DNA from: JACPLA01 sp964602055
Lineage (GTDB): Bacteria; Bacteroidota; Ignavibacteria; UBA10030
DNA length: 64,000 nucleotides
Direction: 5' to 3'
Assembly: GCA_964602055.1 (NCBI GenBank)
Contig: CAZRPU010000006.1
Location: 1-64,000 of the forward strand
Shown here: positions 34,852 through 44,280 of the stretch, in pieces
Numbering within the stretch: the first letter of the stretch is position 1
How the letters are laid out: each line of letters opens with the position of its first letter
The notes under the pieces: model-generated
Seen by the model: only the letters and a program-made list of their open reading frames with translations
The model's database searches: none
What the model was told of the DNA's origin: nothing
Position numbers and translations under genes: made by a program

Positions 34852-34889
34852 CGAACAGCGCAACGAACGTTCTGGATATCCATGACTTT

Positions 34890-35483
34890 TCACCGGTGCT
34901 GCAGGAGTTCGTCGAGTCCCTCTGTTCCAAGAACGAACTCCAGTTCTTCGCGGCAAACATCCAGAACCGTGAGTTCTCCTCCATTGATCGTGCTGCAGCA
35001 TTCAGTGCGGTCGGTAAAATCAGGATCATCGGTGACGAGAACTCCATTATCAAGGGTCACCGGATACGCAACGCAATAGAACGGCTTCAGGGAGAACTTC
35101 GGCATCCCCTCTCCCATTGCTGCTTTCTGCAGGACACAGAGCCCGGAGCTGTCAAGAAAAACACAACCATAGGACTTCATTTTTGTTCCCACGGCTGTGC
35201 CGCTGGGAAAGTCGGCATCGGGCTCAACGGTATCGTCGAACCAATCCTCGGGGTCCTTCACCTGATGAGATTCCATATATCGCTGTATGAGAGGAGCGTG
35301 TGAGAGGATTTTTTCCCGTTCTTTCGGATCGACCAGAACGCCATGGCGGCAGCACGCTGCATTGCAGTGCTGCATGGAACACCCCGTGGCGAACCTCTTG
35401 TGCAGGAAACCCTCCTCCACTTTGAGCTCCGGTAAATGGCGGAGCCGATGCCGCCGAAGAACAAACGGTTCCGTCTTCTTCAT
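34890..35483 (-). CDS. Cysteine-cluster protein (YkgJ/DUF3109-like)
   Basis: 197 residues from the ATG at 35483, which overlaps the DinB stop by four bases; the longer frame runs back through the DinB gene. Cysteines are clustered: CSMQHCNAACCRHG near residue 35, CVFLDSSGLCVLQ in the middle, FYCVAYPVTL, and ECCS and DVC near the end. This layout matches YkgJ/DUF3109 family proteins, thought to bind zinc or an Fe-S centre. The biochemical role is unknown. Confidence 0.75.
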   Translation of the reverse strand: MKKTEPFVLRRHRLRHLPELKVEEGFLHKRFATGCSMQHCNAACCRHGVLVDPKEREKILSHAPLIQRYMESHQVKDPEDWFDDTVEPDADFPSGTAVGTKMKSYGCVFLDSSGLCVLQKAAMGEGMPKFSLKPFYCVAYPVTLDNGVLVTDDPDFTDRTECCSTINGGELTVLDVCREELEFVLGTEGLDELLQHR

Positions 35484-35980
35484 GAGCGCCCTACCGATCG
35501 ATAGTAGTAGATAAGGTCCGAATTTACGGGCCGCGCACCCTGCTGCCGGAGCATCGAAACAACCTGTCCCCGGTGATAGGTGGAATGATTGATGATGTGC
35601 TGCAGAACGTGGTAGAGAGGATATGTATAGGAGTTTCCCTTGGTATCCTGATGCGAAAAGGGCTCGTTGAGTTTTGCATCGGAAAGAGAAGCAAGATATG
35701 CGGCCATTTCGGCTCGCCAAAGTTTCCACTGCTGCCGTAAGACTGCCAATGTGGGGACGGCAGTTTCGGGGATCATGGCAGGCTGTGGAATTCCCGACAA
35801 CCTGTCGAGCCAGATTCGGTCGGCAGCGTAGGCGTGCACCAGAGTGCCATGAATGCCTCCATGACTGGAACCGAGGTTCTGAGAATATCGTTCGGGGGGC
35901 AGAGCGGACGCAACCTCCAGTATTCGTTCTGTGGCCCAGGCGTCATAGTCAAAAAGGGTTTTTGCTTCTTCCCATGTCAT
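35480..35980 (-). CDS. DinB-family metal-binding protein
   Basis: 166 residues with a four-helix DinB/YfiT-like fold. The metal-binding histidines are visible: LVHAYAADRIWLDRL (His about 48) and LQHIINHSTYHRGQVVSML (His about 128 and 136). Members include bacillithiol and other thiol S-transferases, but many have no known substrate. It overlaps mutS by four bases upstream and the Cys-cluster gene by four bases downstream. Confidence 0.88.
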   Translation of the reverse strand: MTWEEAKTLFDYDAWATERILEVASALPPERYSQNLGSSHGGIHGTLVHAYAADRIWLDRLSGIPQPAMIPETAVPTLAVLRQQWKLWRAEMAAYLASLSDAKLNEPFSHQDTKGNSYTYPLYHVLQHIINHSTYHRGQVVSMLRQQGARPVNSDLIYYYRSVGRS

Positions 35981-38583
35981 AAGGTTCCCTCGTTTTCCAT
36001 GCGTTTCTTCAAATCCGCCAGCTTCTGCATTGCTTCCAGCGGCGTCAATGTGTCGATGTCAATCCGTTTTAACTCCTCTCTCAGGCGATCATCCTTGACC
36101 TCAAACAGGGTCATTTGCATTGCCCCGCCTGCAGTGCCCTTCCCGCCACCTCGGACGGTCAGATCGGCTGACTCGAGTGTTTTGAGAATGGTTTTTGCCC
36201 TGTCCGTGACCTCTTCCGGCAATCCCGCGAGCTGCGCCACCTGAATGCCGTACGAATGGTCGGCAAATCCCGGCAGGAGCTTGTGGAGAAACACAACCTT
36301 ATCGCCATACTCACGCACGTCAACCTTATAGTTGCGGATCCGGGCATAATGCTCCGCCAGCTCATTCAGTTCATGATAGTGCGTCGCAAAGAGCGTCCTG
36401 GCTCCGGTCCGTTCATGGAGATATTCGGTCAACGCCCATGCAATACTGATTCCGTCGAAAGTGCTTGTCCCCCTTCCCACTTCGTCAAGCAGAATGAGAC
36501 TGCGGTCCGATGCCGTGTTCACAATGTGGGCGGCCTCGTGCATCTCGACCAGGAAGGTACTCTCTCCTGAAGCAATGTTGTCGCTTGCTCCCACTCGCGT
36601 GAAGATTTTGTCGACGATCCCAATGGATGCCGATTTCGCGGGTACGAAACTCCCGATCTGTGCGAGAAGCGTTATGAGGCCGACCTGACGAAGATAACTC
36701 GATTTCCCGCTCATGTTCGGGCCGGTGATAATGAGAATCTGGTCCTTCTCGCCGTTCAGCAAAGTGTCGTTGGGGGTAAACTGGTCGCCGGGAGGCAGAA
36801 GCCTTTCGATGACGGGATGACGACCTTCCTCAATGGAAATGACGAGAGAGTCATCGACGTCCGGCCTGACATACCGATAATCAACCGCTGCTGCTGCAAG
36901 CCCGCTGATGCAGTCGATGGCGGCAATAATAGCCGCGTTTTCCTGGATTTTTGCGGCAAAGGCCGTGAGATGGGCGCGCAGTTCGTCGAACAATCTTGAT
37001 TCAAGCGCTGCGATGCGCTCTTCGGCATGGAGAATCTTTTCCTCGTATTCCTTCAAATCGGGTGTGACAAAACGCTCAGCGTTCGTCAGGGTCTGCTTGC
37101 GTATGTAGTCGGGAGGAATCTTCTCCTTATGTGTGTGCGTCACTTCGATATAATACCCGAAGACCGAGTTGTATCCTATCTTCAATGATGAGATTCCCGT
37201 CCGCTTGCGTTCCTGGTCCTGTAGCCTTGCGATCCAGTCTTTTCCGCTGAACGCGAGCGAACGCACCTCATCAAGCTCGCTGTTGAATCCCTTCCGAATC
37301 ACGCCACCATCGGCAGGAGCCAGAGGAGGATCGTCGGCTATGGTCTCCCTGATCGTGCGCACTGCCTCTTCGAGTGGATTGAGCCTCGACCGCAGAGAGC
37401 GTAGCAGCGGATTCTTCACGCCGGCGAGCAGCGCCATCAGCGGCGGCAAGCGTTCAAGAAAATCTTTCAGAGAATTCACCTCGCGGGGATTTCCCCTCCC
37501 TGTCGCAATTTTCGCGATGAGCCTTTCAAGATCGCCGATGGACTGAAGTTCCTCCGCAACCGAAGTTCGAAGGTTCTCCCGGTCAAAGAATTCTGCAACC
37601 GCTCCCTGGCGTTCCCGGATAGGCTCGACGCGCTTCAACGGCCTGTTTAACCAGTGCTTCAACAGCCGGCCTCCCATGGGGGTTCGCGTTCGATCGATCA
37701 CCGAAAAAAGCGACCCCTCGGAGCTCCCCTGCATTGAGGAAAGAATCTCGAGATTCCGCTTGGTCCAGCTGTCGAGGACAATCTGATCGCTCACATCATA
37801 GGGAATGATTTTGCGAATGTGGGGTAAATTGGCTTTTTGCGTCTCCTGAAGATAGTTCATCACCGCCCCTGCGGCGGTCACGGCCATCCGTGACTCTTCA
37901 AGCCCGAACCCTTTGAGGGATTGAGTCTTGAAATGATTGACCAACAGCTCGTAGCCGTACTCGAAGGAAAAGACCCAGTCGTCCCGCTTCGAAAAGAGGC
38001 CGGTGGATGCAGTTCGCAGAAGGGTCTGAAGCGATTCGTGATCACGTTTTTGCGTGAGGAGTTCGGAGGGCTGGAGGCTGGCCACTTGTTCCGCAAGAAG
38101 TTTCAGAGGAACCTCTCCCGCGGAGAATTCCCCGGTGGACACATCCACAAAGGCCAGGCCGACGCGGTCGTCTGAAGTAGCGATGGCTGAGGGAAGGGCG
38201 ACTGCCGCAAGGTAATTATTACGCCGCTGGTCCAGGACCTTATCGGAGAACGCGACACCCGGCGTCACCACCTCGATGACATCCCGCTTCACAATTCCTT
38301 TGGCGAACCGGGGATCTTCGAGCTGCTCACAGACGGCGACGCGATGTCCGGCGCGCAGCAGTCTGGGAAGGTAGGTGTCCAGGGCATGATGAGGAAACCC
38401 GGCCAGCGGGACCTCTCCAGCTTCACCGTTTCCTCTGCGGGTGAGGGTTATGCCCAGCACTTTGGATGCGGTCTTTGCATCTTCCTCGAATGTCTCATAG
38501 AAATCCCCCATCCGGAACAAGAGAATAGTGTCGGGGTATTGTGCTTTTACTTGCTGATATTGGCGCATGAGAGGAGTTGCCAT
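35977..38583 (-). CDS. mutS: DNA mismatch repair protein MutS
   Basis: Recognises mismatches and recruits MutL. From the ATG at 38583 it has 868 residues with all domains: N-terminal mismatch-binding domain with FRMGDFYETFEEDA (the Phe-x-Glu wedge motif is GDFYETF), connector, core and clamp (KIGYNSVFGYYIEVT), ATPase with Walker A GPNMSGKSSYLRQ, ILLDEVGRGTSTFDGISIAWA and FATHYHELNEL, and a short C-terminal segment. A TTG five codons upstream is an alternative start. It is the large middle gene of the ligase-CPXCG-mutS-dinB-Cys-cluster set. Confidence 0.97.
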   Translation of the reverse strand: MATPLMRQYQQVKAQYPDTILLFRMGDFYETFEEDAKTASKVLGITLTRRGNGEAGEVPLAGFPHHALDTYLPRLLRAGHRVAVCEQLEDPRFAKGIVKRDVIEVVTPGVAFSDKVLDQRRNNYLAAVALPSAIATSDDRVGLAFVDVSTGEFSAGEVPLKLLAEQVASLQPSELLTQKRDHESLQTLLRTASTGLFSKRDDWVFSFEYGYELLVNHFKTQSLKGFGLEESRMAVTAAGAVMNYLQETQKANLPHIRKIIPYDVSDQIVLDSWTKRNLEILSSMQGSSEGSLFSVIDRTRTPMGGRLLKHWLNRPLKRVEPIRERQGAVAEFFDRENLRTSVAEELQSIGDLERLIAKIATGRGNPREVNSLKDFLERLPPLMALLAGVKNPLLRSLRSRLNPLEEAVRTIRETIADDPPLAPADGGVIRKGFNSELDEVRSLAFSGKDWIARLQDQERKRTGISSLKIGYNSVFGYYIEVTHTHKEKIPPDYIRKQTLTNAERFVTPDLKEYEEKILHAEERIAALESRLFDELRAHLTAFAAKIQENAAIIAAIDCISGLAAAAVDYRYVRPDVDDSLVISIEEGRHPVIERLLPPGDQFTPNDTLLNGEKDQILIITGPNMSGKSSYLRQVGLITLLAQIGSFVPAKSASIGIVDKIFTRVGASDNIASGESTFLVEMHEAAHIVNTASDRSLILLDEVGRGTSTFDGISIAWALTEYLHERTGARTLFATHYHELNELAEHYARIRNYKVDVREYGDKVVFLHKLLPGFADHSYGIQVAQLAGLPEEVTDRAKTILKTLESADLTVRGGGKGTAGGAMQMTLFEVKDDRLREELKRIDIDTLTPLEAMQKLADLKKRMENEGTL

Positions 38584-38594
38584 GGCGGGAAGCG

Positions 38595-38789
38595 TCAACC
38601 TTCCAATTCAACATCAACCGTAACGGAATCTCGGGCAGTATCGAGCGTAATGGTCAGGACATTGGGGCGGCAGCACACGGAGCAATCCTCGACAAGCACT
38701 TGCCTGACGCCTGCGGTCGTATCGACAAAGACTTCGTTAGGCTCTCCGCAGGCCCTGCAGCGATATTCCTGGAATCCGCTTTGATTCAT
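38595..38789 (-). CDS. CPXCG-type small cysteine-rich protein
   Basis: The ATG at 38789 gives 64 residues (MNQSGFQEYRCRACGEPNEV). Two Cys pairs, CRAC and CSVCC, about 25 residues apart, match the CPXCG-motif family of zinc-ribbon-like proteins; the consensus proline and glycine in the motif are partly changed. Function is unknown. The longer open frame would run into the ligase gene and is not preferred. It precedes mutS. Confidence 0.72.
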   Translation of the reverse strand: MNQSGFQEYRCRACGEPNEVFVDTTAGVRQVLVEDCSVCCRPNVLTITLDTARDSVTVDVELEG

Positions 38790-38835
38790 TGCAACATACG
38801 AAAATGTGTGACTGATTGCCACGCCCGCATCGGTT

Positions 38836-39900
38836 TCACGCACTCCCCTGTTTTGGGCGATTGAGCGCCATCTCAACGATCTTCTTCAGTGTTTGTGAAA
38901 ACGACAGCCCCTCTTTTTCTGCCGACTCCATGTACGAGACTCCCTCGGTCAAGTCGGGATTGGGATTGACCTCGAGGACGTAGACCTTGTTTTCCTTCGA
39001 GAGACGCATGTCGATGCGGGCATAATCGCGGCAGTTCGTGACGGTGTAGGCAGCTACAGCCTGCTCGCGCACCTGTGCTTCAACACGCTTCGGGAGTTTC
39101 GCCGGACAAATTGTATGGACGCGATGAAACTCTTCCTCCAGCGGTTCCCATTTCGCCGTATAGCTGATAATCCTGGGATATTCCGGCGGAAGCTTGGAAA
39201 AATCGTATTCAAGGATCGGGAGGACCTTGGGAGGATCGTTGCCCAGAATGGCAATATGCAGCTCACGCCCTTCAATGAATTCTTCAACGAGGATCGGCTG
39301 GGAAAAATGTTCGAACGTATACGCTATCCGTTCCAGCAACTGCGTCTGTTCGTACACGACCGACGTCTTCTCGACTCCCGTGCTTGCATCCTCGCGTGCA
39401 GGCTTGACGATGAGAGGGTAGCGAAGGCCGTGGCGTTTTGGGAGTTTCGGCTTGAAGAGAAGATGATACCTTGGTGTCTGCACGCCGTTCGCCAGAAGCA
39501 CCTGCTTCGTCAACCCTTTTCGCTGGCACAGCGCAAGAGCAAAAGGTGGTGCGCCGGTATACGGCACGCCGTAGAGATCGTACAGGCCGGCGACCATGGA
39601 TTCAAGCCGGGGATCCTCCTTGAAATATTCAATGAGATTGAAAACCGCATCCGGCGGATCGTCGCGCAGCAGCATGACCAGCTTCGAGAGATCGTCGTTG
39701 ATATTGAGGATGGAGGGGAGGAACCCCTCGCTCCTGAGCGCATCTGCTATCGCCTCGTATTCCTCCATGACCGTGGCAACATGAATGTCATACTCGGGCT
39801 TGAAGTCCAGGCTCTTGGGATCCACCTCCCGAAGCTTCTCATATTCGTCCTCCCCAACGTGATTGAAGACGATGGCAACCCTTGGTTTCTTTGCAGCCAT
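38836..39900 (-). CDS. D-Ala-D-Ala ligase-like ATP-grasp protein
   Basis: 354 residues from the ATG at 39900 (MAAKKPRVAIVFNHV); another ATG at 39915 would add five. The fold is Ddl-like: DAVFNLIEYFKEDPRLESMVAGLYDLYGVPYTGAPPFALALCQRKGLTKQ, ATP-grasp LIVKPAREDASTGV, VEEFIEGRELHIAILG, and the metal-binding DYARIDMRLSKENKVYVLEVNPNPDL. The usual Ddl motif around HGxxGEDG is replaced by EYFKEDPR, so the acceptor is probably not plain D-alanine. It therefore most likely ligates a carboxylate to an amine on another substrate, possibly a peptide. A C39-like peptidase gene diverges from it. Confidence 0.8.
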   Translation of the reverse strand: MAAKKPRVAIVFNHVGEDEYEKLREVDPKSLDFKPEYDIHVATVMEEYEAIADALRSEGFLPSILNINDDLSKLVMLLRDDPPDAVFNLIEYFKEDPRLESMVAGLYDLYGVPYTGAPPFALALCQRKGLTKQVLLANGVQTPRYHLLFKPKLPKRHGLRYPLIVKPAREDASTGVEKTSVVYEQTQLLERIAYTFEHFSQPILVEEFIEGRELHIAILGNDPPKVLPILEYDFSKLPPEYPRIISYTAKWEPLEEEFHRVHTICPAKLPKRVEAQVREQAVAAYTVTNCRDYARIDMRLSKENKVYVLEVNPNPDLTEGVSYMESAEKEGLSFSQTLKKIVEMALNRPKQGSA

Positions 39901-40005
39901 GGCGTTCCCGTCCATTCGTGAATAATGCGATGCCGGCTTTTAATTCCGATTTGCTATTCCACCAAAGAATGGGTAGTTTTTTCCGTCCTCCAACACCATT
40001 CCAGC

Positions 40006-40857
40006 ATGGGCCTTTACCCTCAACCAAATCAGTGGCAATGCGGTCCGTTCGCCATCAAGCATGCCCTCATCACCCTCGGCATTTTTGCCGATGAGAAGAC
40101 CATTACAAAACATGCCGGCTCTCATTGGTGGAACGGAACGGACGAAATTCAGCTCGCCCGCGCCGCCAAAGCATTCCATTGTTCCCTCAGGCAAATCCGC
40201 CGGCACAATCCGGATCAGGCCCGGAAGGAACTCATGGGATACCTTCGCAGGGGAATCCCGGTACTCCTGTGTGTCTACGAATGGGCACACTGGGTCACCG
40301 TCGTCAAAGCAGAATCCGGTAAGTTCATCCTCCTGGACAGCAAAGACAAAAGCGTGCTCACGATTCAAACCTGGCGCGAACTCAAGAGTAACTGGGTCTT
40401 TCATGAACAGGATGAACAGGACCGAAAGCATGTTGAGACCATCTTCGACTTTCACCCCGTCGTCCCCCGCTTTCGCGTAAAAACGAAAGCAAAGTTTTCC
40501 CTGGCTCGGGCTAAATTCCTCCGTCGCCCGGAAAATCGCAGCCTCTCGCGCTATTGGGACGATTACGTGGCAGACCTCCTGACGATCTGCAAACCCAGAA
40601 CGCCCCTCAGCGAACGAGTTTTCTCCATGGGAGAATTTTTCCGCCGTCACGAACACATGATCCTCGACCAGGTAGATCACTGGCACGGATCCATCAATCG
40701 TCGCAGCGCGGGGCGCATCTTACAGAACATGCACTTCGTTGCTGACACCTACGGCCTTGTGATTCATGTAGGCGACGAGAAACGGGCCATCGCAGGAATC
40801 ACGGCGCTCCTTACGCTCTGGGCAGCTGCGGAGCACGGTGTCCATCAGGTGTACTGA
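40006..40857 (+). CDS. Cytosolic C39-like cysteine peptidase homologue
   Basis: 283 residues from the ATG at 40006. The N-terminal half is a papain-like C39 fold with Gln11-Cys12 in NQWQCGPFAIKHAL, His95 in YEWAHWVTVV and Asp111 in FILLDSKD, the expected catalytic set. There is no signal peptide or membrane helix and no ABC transporter domain, unlike bacteriocin-processing C39 proteins. The C-terminal 140 residues are Arg/His-rich and unrecognised. It is divergently placed from the ATP-grasp ligase, 105 bases apart, and its last 47 bases overlap the DUF309 gene. Confidence 0.72.
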   Translation: MGLYPQPNQWQCGPFAIKHALITLGIFADEKTITKHAGSHWWNGTDEIQLARAAKAFHCSLRQIRRHNPDQARKELMGYLRRGIPVLLCVYEWAHWVTVVKAESGKFILLDSKDKSVLTIQTWRELKSNWVFHEQDEQDRKHVETIFDFHPVVPRFRVKTKAKFSLARAKFLRRPENRSLSRYWDDYVADLLTICKPRTPLSERVFSMGEFFRRHEHMILDQVDHWHGSINRRSAGRILQNMHFVADTYGLVIHVGDEKRAIAGITALLTLWAAAEHGVHQVY

Positions 40858-41269
40858 CCTCCCGAGCCTCCAACCGGGGCAAGAGATGCTCGTCTAACGT
40901 GTACTCTTCTTTCTTGTGCTCTCCGAGGGCGGCAAGGGCGCGCCGAATGGACTTCAAGAGCGATCGGACATTGATGCCCAGGAACCTCGACGGAAAGATT
41001 TCAAGCTTCTCCATCGCCTTTTCAAGATTCTTGATGGCCCCGGAAATGCGAGGACGTTCGATGGCCAGATGGTAACCGGCTGCGGCCTGTATGAGCCCCT
41101 GAAAAAATATTCTGCTTTCCTCCGGCCGCCGCAGCCAGACCCATTCCCACGCTTCGTGTGCCTCCCAGAATCTTCCTTCGTTAAATAGATCAATCCCTCT
41201 TACGAGCATAGCTCTTTCCTCTCGGATGAGGCCTGGTTCCGAAAGGAGAGATCGGTCAATCTGCTCCAT
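40811..41269 (-). CDS. DUF309 family protein
   Basis: Contains the DUF309 signature LFNEGRFWEAHEAWEWVW followed by FFQGLIQAAAGYHLA, with HEAWE as the conserved core. All-helical small domain of unknown biochemical role. Start choice is uncertain: GTG at 41299, ATG at 41269, or ATG at 41209 which has GAGGAAAG at the best spacing. The end overlaps the convergent C39-like gene by 47 bases. Confidence 0.78.
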   Translation of the reverse strand: MEQIDRSLLSEPGLIREERAMLVRGIDLFNEGRFWEAHEAWEWVWLRRPEESRIFFQGLIQAAAGYHLAIERPRISGAIKNLEKAMEKLEIFPSRFLGINVRSLLKSIRRALAALGEHKKEEYTLDEHLLPRLEAREVSTPDGHRAPQLPRA

Positions 41270-41364
41270 CCTCTTCTTTCTGGGACGAGTCGGTTTCACT
41301 CACTAATATAGTGATGAGAGGACTCTCCGGTCAAGAAGTCTCTGATGCGCCGGCGATGTTTCGA

Positions 41365-41393
41365 TTGATTCTCACTTCCGATTTCGCTATACT
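41365..41393 (+). promoter_or_regulatory. Candidate sigma70-type promoter for the symporter pair
   Basis: TTGATT and TATACT stand 17 bases apart, about 37 bases before the NSS transporter ATG, which has GGAGG seven bases upstream. The open frame that extends further upstream would contain this promoter, which supports the later start. Confidence 0.55.
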
Positions 41394-41430
41394 GACGCCA
41401 TTCTTTTCTGCAAAAATTCGGAGGACGTTC

Positions 41431-42768
41431 ATGGATCAGGGCGGTCGCGGAACGTGGGGTTCACGAGTTGGCTTCATTCTTGCCGCAGCGGGTTCAGCCA
41501 TTGGTTTGGGGAACATTTGGCGCTATCCCTATGTCACCGGACAAAACGGCGGAGCGGCGTTCGTCCTGTTGTATCTCGCGTGTGTCCTTGCCATCGGGCT
41601 CCCAGTACTTATGGCAGAACTTTCCCTTGGCCGCAAGACGACGCTCAATCCCGTCGGCGCTTTCAAGGCCATCAGCCGTTCCAAAGCGTGGCCGTGGGTC
41701 GGATATCTCGGGGTTGCAACCGGAGTAGGGATTCTCTCCTTTTACCTCGTCATTGCCGGATGGACGCTCGGATACATCGTCAGAACCGTCGTCCCGAGCA
41801 CAGAGAACATCTCGGCGTTTGTCGGGAATCCCTTTGAGGAAATCGGTTATTTCACACTCTTTCTCGCGCTTACGACAATCGTCGTGCTGGGGGGCGTCGA
41901 AAAGGGCATCGAACGGTGGTCAAAGTTCCTGATGCCGGCCCTCCTCGTCCTCCTTCTCGCCCTGATCGGATACAATCTGACTCTGGACGGAGCATCGGCA
42001 GGGATCAGTTTTTATCTCAATCCAGACTTCAGCAAGATCACGGGATCGACCGTCCTTGCAGCGCTTGGCCAGGCGTTCTTCTCCCTGAGCCTTGGGATGG
42101 GAACCATGATCACGTACGGGAGTTATCTGCCCAAGAATGAAAATATACCATTCAGCGCAACGGCGGTCGCGCTTTCGGATACCTTGATCGCCTTTCTCGC
42201 AGGGCTCATGATCTTTCCGGCATTGTTTTCCGTCGGGATGCAGCCGGAACAGGGCCCGGCCCTTGTTTTCAACGTCCTCCCCGCTGTCTTCGAGACGATG
42301 CCGGGGGGTACGTTCATCGGCCTCGCGTTCTTCATTCTGCTTGCGATTGCCGCACTCACCTCGACCGTTTCCCTCCTTGAAGTCCCCGTCGCGTTCCTGG
42401 TCGACGAAAAACGCTGGACTCGCAAGAAAGCCACGCTCCTCATCAGCGGCCTCACACTCTTTGCGGGCCTTCCATCGGCTCTCTCGCAGGGAAGTGTCGG
42501 TTTCCTTTCCCAAATGAATTTTCTCGGTCAAACGGATTTCCTGAGCCTCATGAACTTCCTTTTCAGCGACCTCTCCCTCCCCATTGGCGGCCTCCTGCTG
42601 TGCCTTTTTGTCGGATGGGTATGGGGGAGTAAGAACGCAGTCGAAGAAATCAAGACCGGTGCTTCGCCAATGGTTGCCCGAATGCTTTTCGGCTGGGAAT
42701 TTCTCATCAAGTTTGTGTGTCCGGTCGTCATTTTTGTCGTCCTCCTCAATGTCTTTGGTGTCTTCTGA
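41431..42768 (+). CDS. Neurotransmitter:sodium symporter (NSS/SNF) family transporter
   Basis: Inner-membrane sodium-coupled amino-acid transporter related to LeuT. 445 residues with 11 or 12 membrane helices. The start WGSRVGFILAAAGSAIGLGNIWRYPYVTGQNGGAAF is the family's first-helix signature with the unwound sodium and substrate site, and FFSLSLGMGTMITYGSY is the sixth-helix signature. Likely substrates are small neutral amino acids, but specificity cannot be read. It is followed after 39 bases by an alanine/glycine symporter, and both share the promoter upstream. Confidence 0.95.
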   Translation: MDQGGRGTWGSRVGFILAAAGSAIGLGNIWRYPYVTGQNGGAAFVLLYLACVLAIGLPVLMAELSLGRKTTLNPVGAFKAISRSKAWPWVGYLGVATGVGILSFYLVIAGWTLGYIVRTVVPSTENISAFVGNPFEEIGYFTLFLALTTIVVLGGVEKGIERWSKFLMPALLVLLLALIGYNLTLDGASAGISFYLNPDFSKITGSTVLAALGQAFFSLSLGMGTMITYGSYLPKNENIPFSATAVALSDTLIAFLAGLMIFPALFSVGMQPEQGPALVFNVLPAVFETMPGGTFIGLAFFILLAIAALTSTVSLLEVPVAFLVDEKRWTRKKATLLISGLTLFAGLPSALSQGSVGFLSQMNFLGQTDFLSLMNFLFSDLSLPIGGLLLCLFVGWVWGSKNAVEEIKTGASPMVARMLFGWEFLIKFVCPVVIFVVLLNVFGVF

Positions 42769-42807
42769 TCTTGGCTGAAATTCCATTACTCCAGGGAGAA
42801 CTTCCGC

Positions 42808-44256
42808 ATGGATGCATTCCTTAACTCGCTTCTGGAAATATCAACGTGGATTGCCGATAATATCTGGTGGCCGGAAATCCCTGGCCTTCCCTTCTTCCCC
42901 GGCGTTGTGGTTCTGCTGGCGGTAACCGGGATTTATATGACATACAAGACCCGGTTCATTCAGGTCCGACGCCTCGGCCTGGCTATTCGGTTCATGCTCA
43001 AGGGAAGGAGCAAGACCGAGATGGAAGGCCGGACAGGCGACGTGACTCCTTTCCAGGCGCTCATGACCGCTCTTGCTGCCACCGTCGGCAACGGGAATAT
43101 CGCGGGAGTTGCCACCGCCATTGCAAGCGGTGGACCCGGTGCACCCTTCTGGATGTGGATGACCGCAGTCTTCGGCATGGCGACCAAATATGCCGAGGGA
43201 ATGCTAGGACTCAAATATAGAATCAAGACCGCCGACGGCACTTACAGCGGCGGAGCAATGTACTATCTGAGGGACGGCCTGAAGCAAAAAGGCCTTGGAA
43301 AGTTCCTGGCGCTGTGGTTCTCTGTTGCCGTCATTCTCATGGCGACATTTGGAAGCGGAAACATGGCGCAGTCAAACTCCATTGCCCTCGCCCTCAACAG
43401 TGATTTCGGAATTCCTTTCATTGGAACAGGGATCGGCCTTGCTCTCCTGACCGGGATAGTGATTATCGGCGGGATCAAAAGAATTGCTGTTGTCGCCGAG
43501 CGCCTTGTGCCGGGTATGATCGTCATTTATATGGGCGCGGGCATTTATGTTATCCTCTCGAATTTCACCAACATCCCCGCAATTCTGATGATCGTGCTCG
43601 AGTCTGCCCTGACCAATGAAGCGATTGTCGGAGGTTTTCTCGGCCACACCGTGAAAGAGGCAGTTCGTTTTGGAATTGCCCGTGGAACTCTTTCGAACGA
43701 ATCAGGGATAGGATCGTGTTCCATTCCGGCAGCCGCGGCCAAGGGAAATGAGTCTGCCGCCCAAGGGATGGTTGCCATGATGGGCACGTTTATCGATACG
43801 ATTATTGTCTGCAGTATGACGACATTTGTCATTCTGAACTCGAATCTCCATCCTCATACGACCGGACTCACGAGCACAGAACTGACCAAATCGGCTTTTG
43901 CGGTGGGGCTTGGAACGGATCTCGGAGGATGGATTGTCAGCTTGAGCAGCTTTCTCTTCGGCTACACAACGCTCATCGGATGGTCGTACTATGGGGAACA
44001 GGGAGCCAAATATCTCTGGGGGGTCAAGAGCATTCTCCCGTATCGTTACGTATTCTGCCTCTTCGTATTCATGGGAGCCGTCTTTCAGGGGGACTATCTG
44101 AGAATCGTCTGGAATTTCGGAGATATCGGCAACGCACTCATGGCCATTCCGAACCTCATCGGACTGATCCTCCTGGGAGGAGTCGTTCGGCATGTCACGG
44201 ATGACTACTTGAAGCGGTGGGATGAGGGAAAAGTAATCCGTCCCTTTGGAGATTAG
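42808..44256 (+). CDS. Alanine/glycine:cation symporter (AGCS) family protein
   Basis: Inner-membrane sodium or proton:alanine/glycine symporter of the AgcS/DagA type. 482 residues with about 11 helices. Family landmarks are TGDVTPFQALMTALAATVGNGNIAGVATAI, GPGAPFWMWMTAVFGMATKYAEGMLGLKYR, and GTLSNESGIGSCSIPAAAAKGNESAAQGMV. A terminator follows. Probably cotranscribed with the NSS transporter upstream. Confidence 0.95.
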   Translation: MDAFLNSLLEISTWIADNIWWPEIPGLPFFPGVVVLLAVTGIYMTYKTRFIQVRRLGLAIRFMLKGRSKTEMEGRTGDVTPFQALMTALAATVGNGNIAGVATAIASGGPGAPFWMWMTAVFGMATKYAEGMLGLKYRIKTADGTYSGGAMYYLRDGLKQKGLGKFLALWFSVAVILMATFGSGNMAQSNSIALALNSDFGIPFIGTGIGLALLTGIVIIGGIKRIAVVAERLVPGMIVIYMGAGIYVILSNFTNIPAILMIVLESALTNEAIVGGFLGHTVKEAVRFGIARGTLSNESGIGSCSIPAAAAKGNESAAQGMVAMMGTFIDTIIVCSMTTFVILNSNLHPHTTGLTSTELTKSAFAVGLGTDLGGWIVSLSSFLFGYTTLIGWSYYGEQGAKYLWGVKSILPYRYVFCLFVFMGAVFQGDYLRIVWNFGDIGNALMAIPNLIGLILLGGVVRHVTDDYLKRWDEGKVIRPFGD

Positions 44257-44280
44257 AAACTTCGGATGTGAGAAACAGGA

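Noticed and set aside
34700..35053. N-terminal extension of the SpoIIE-type phosphatase
   Set aside because: It overlaps the Cys-cluster gene, has no domain character and contains the candidate promoter.
41311..41430. N-terminal extension of the NSS transporter
   Set aside because: It contains the promoter, and the ATG at 41431 has GGAGG and begins right at the family's N-terminus.
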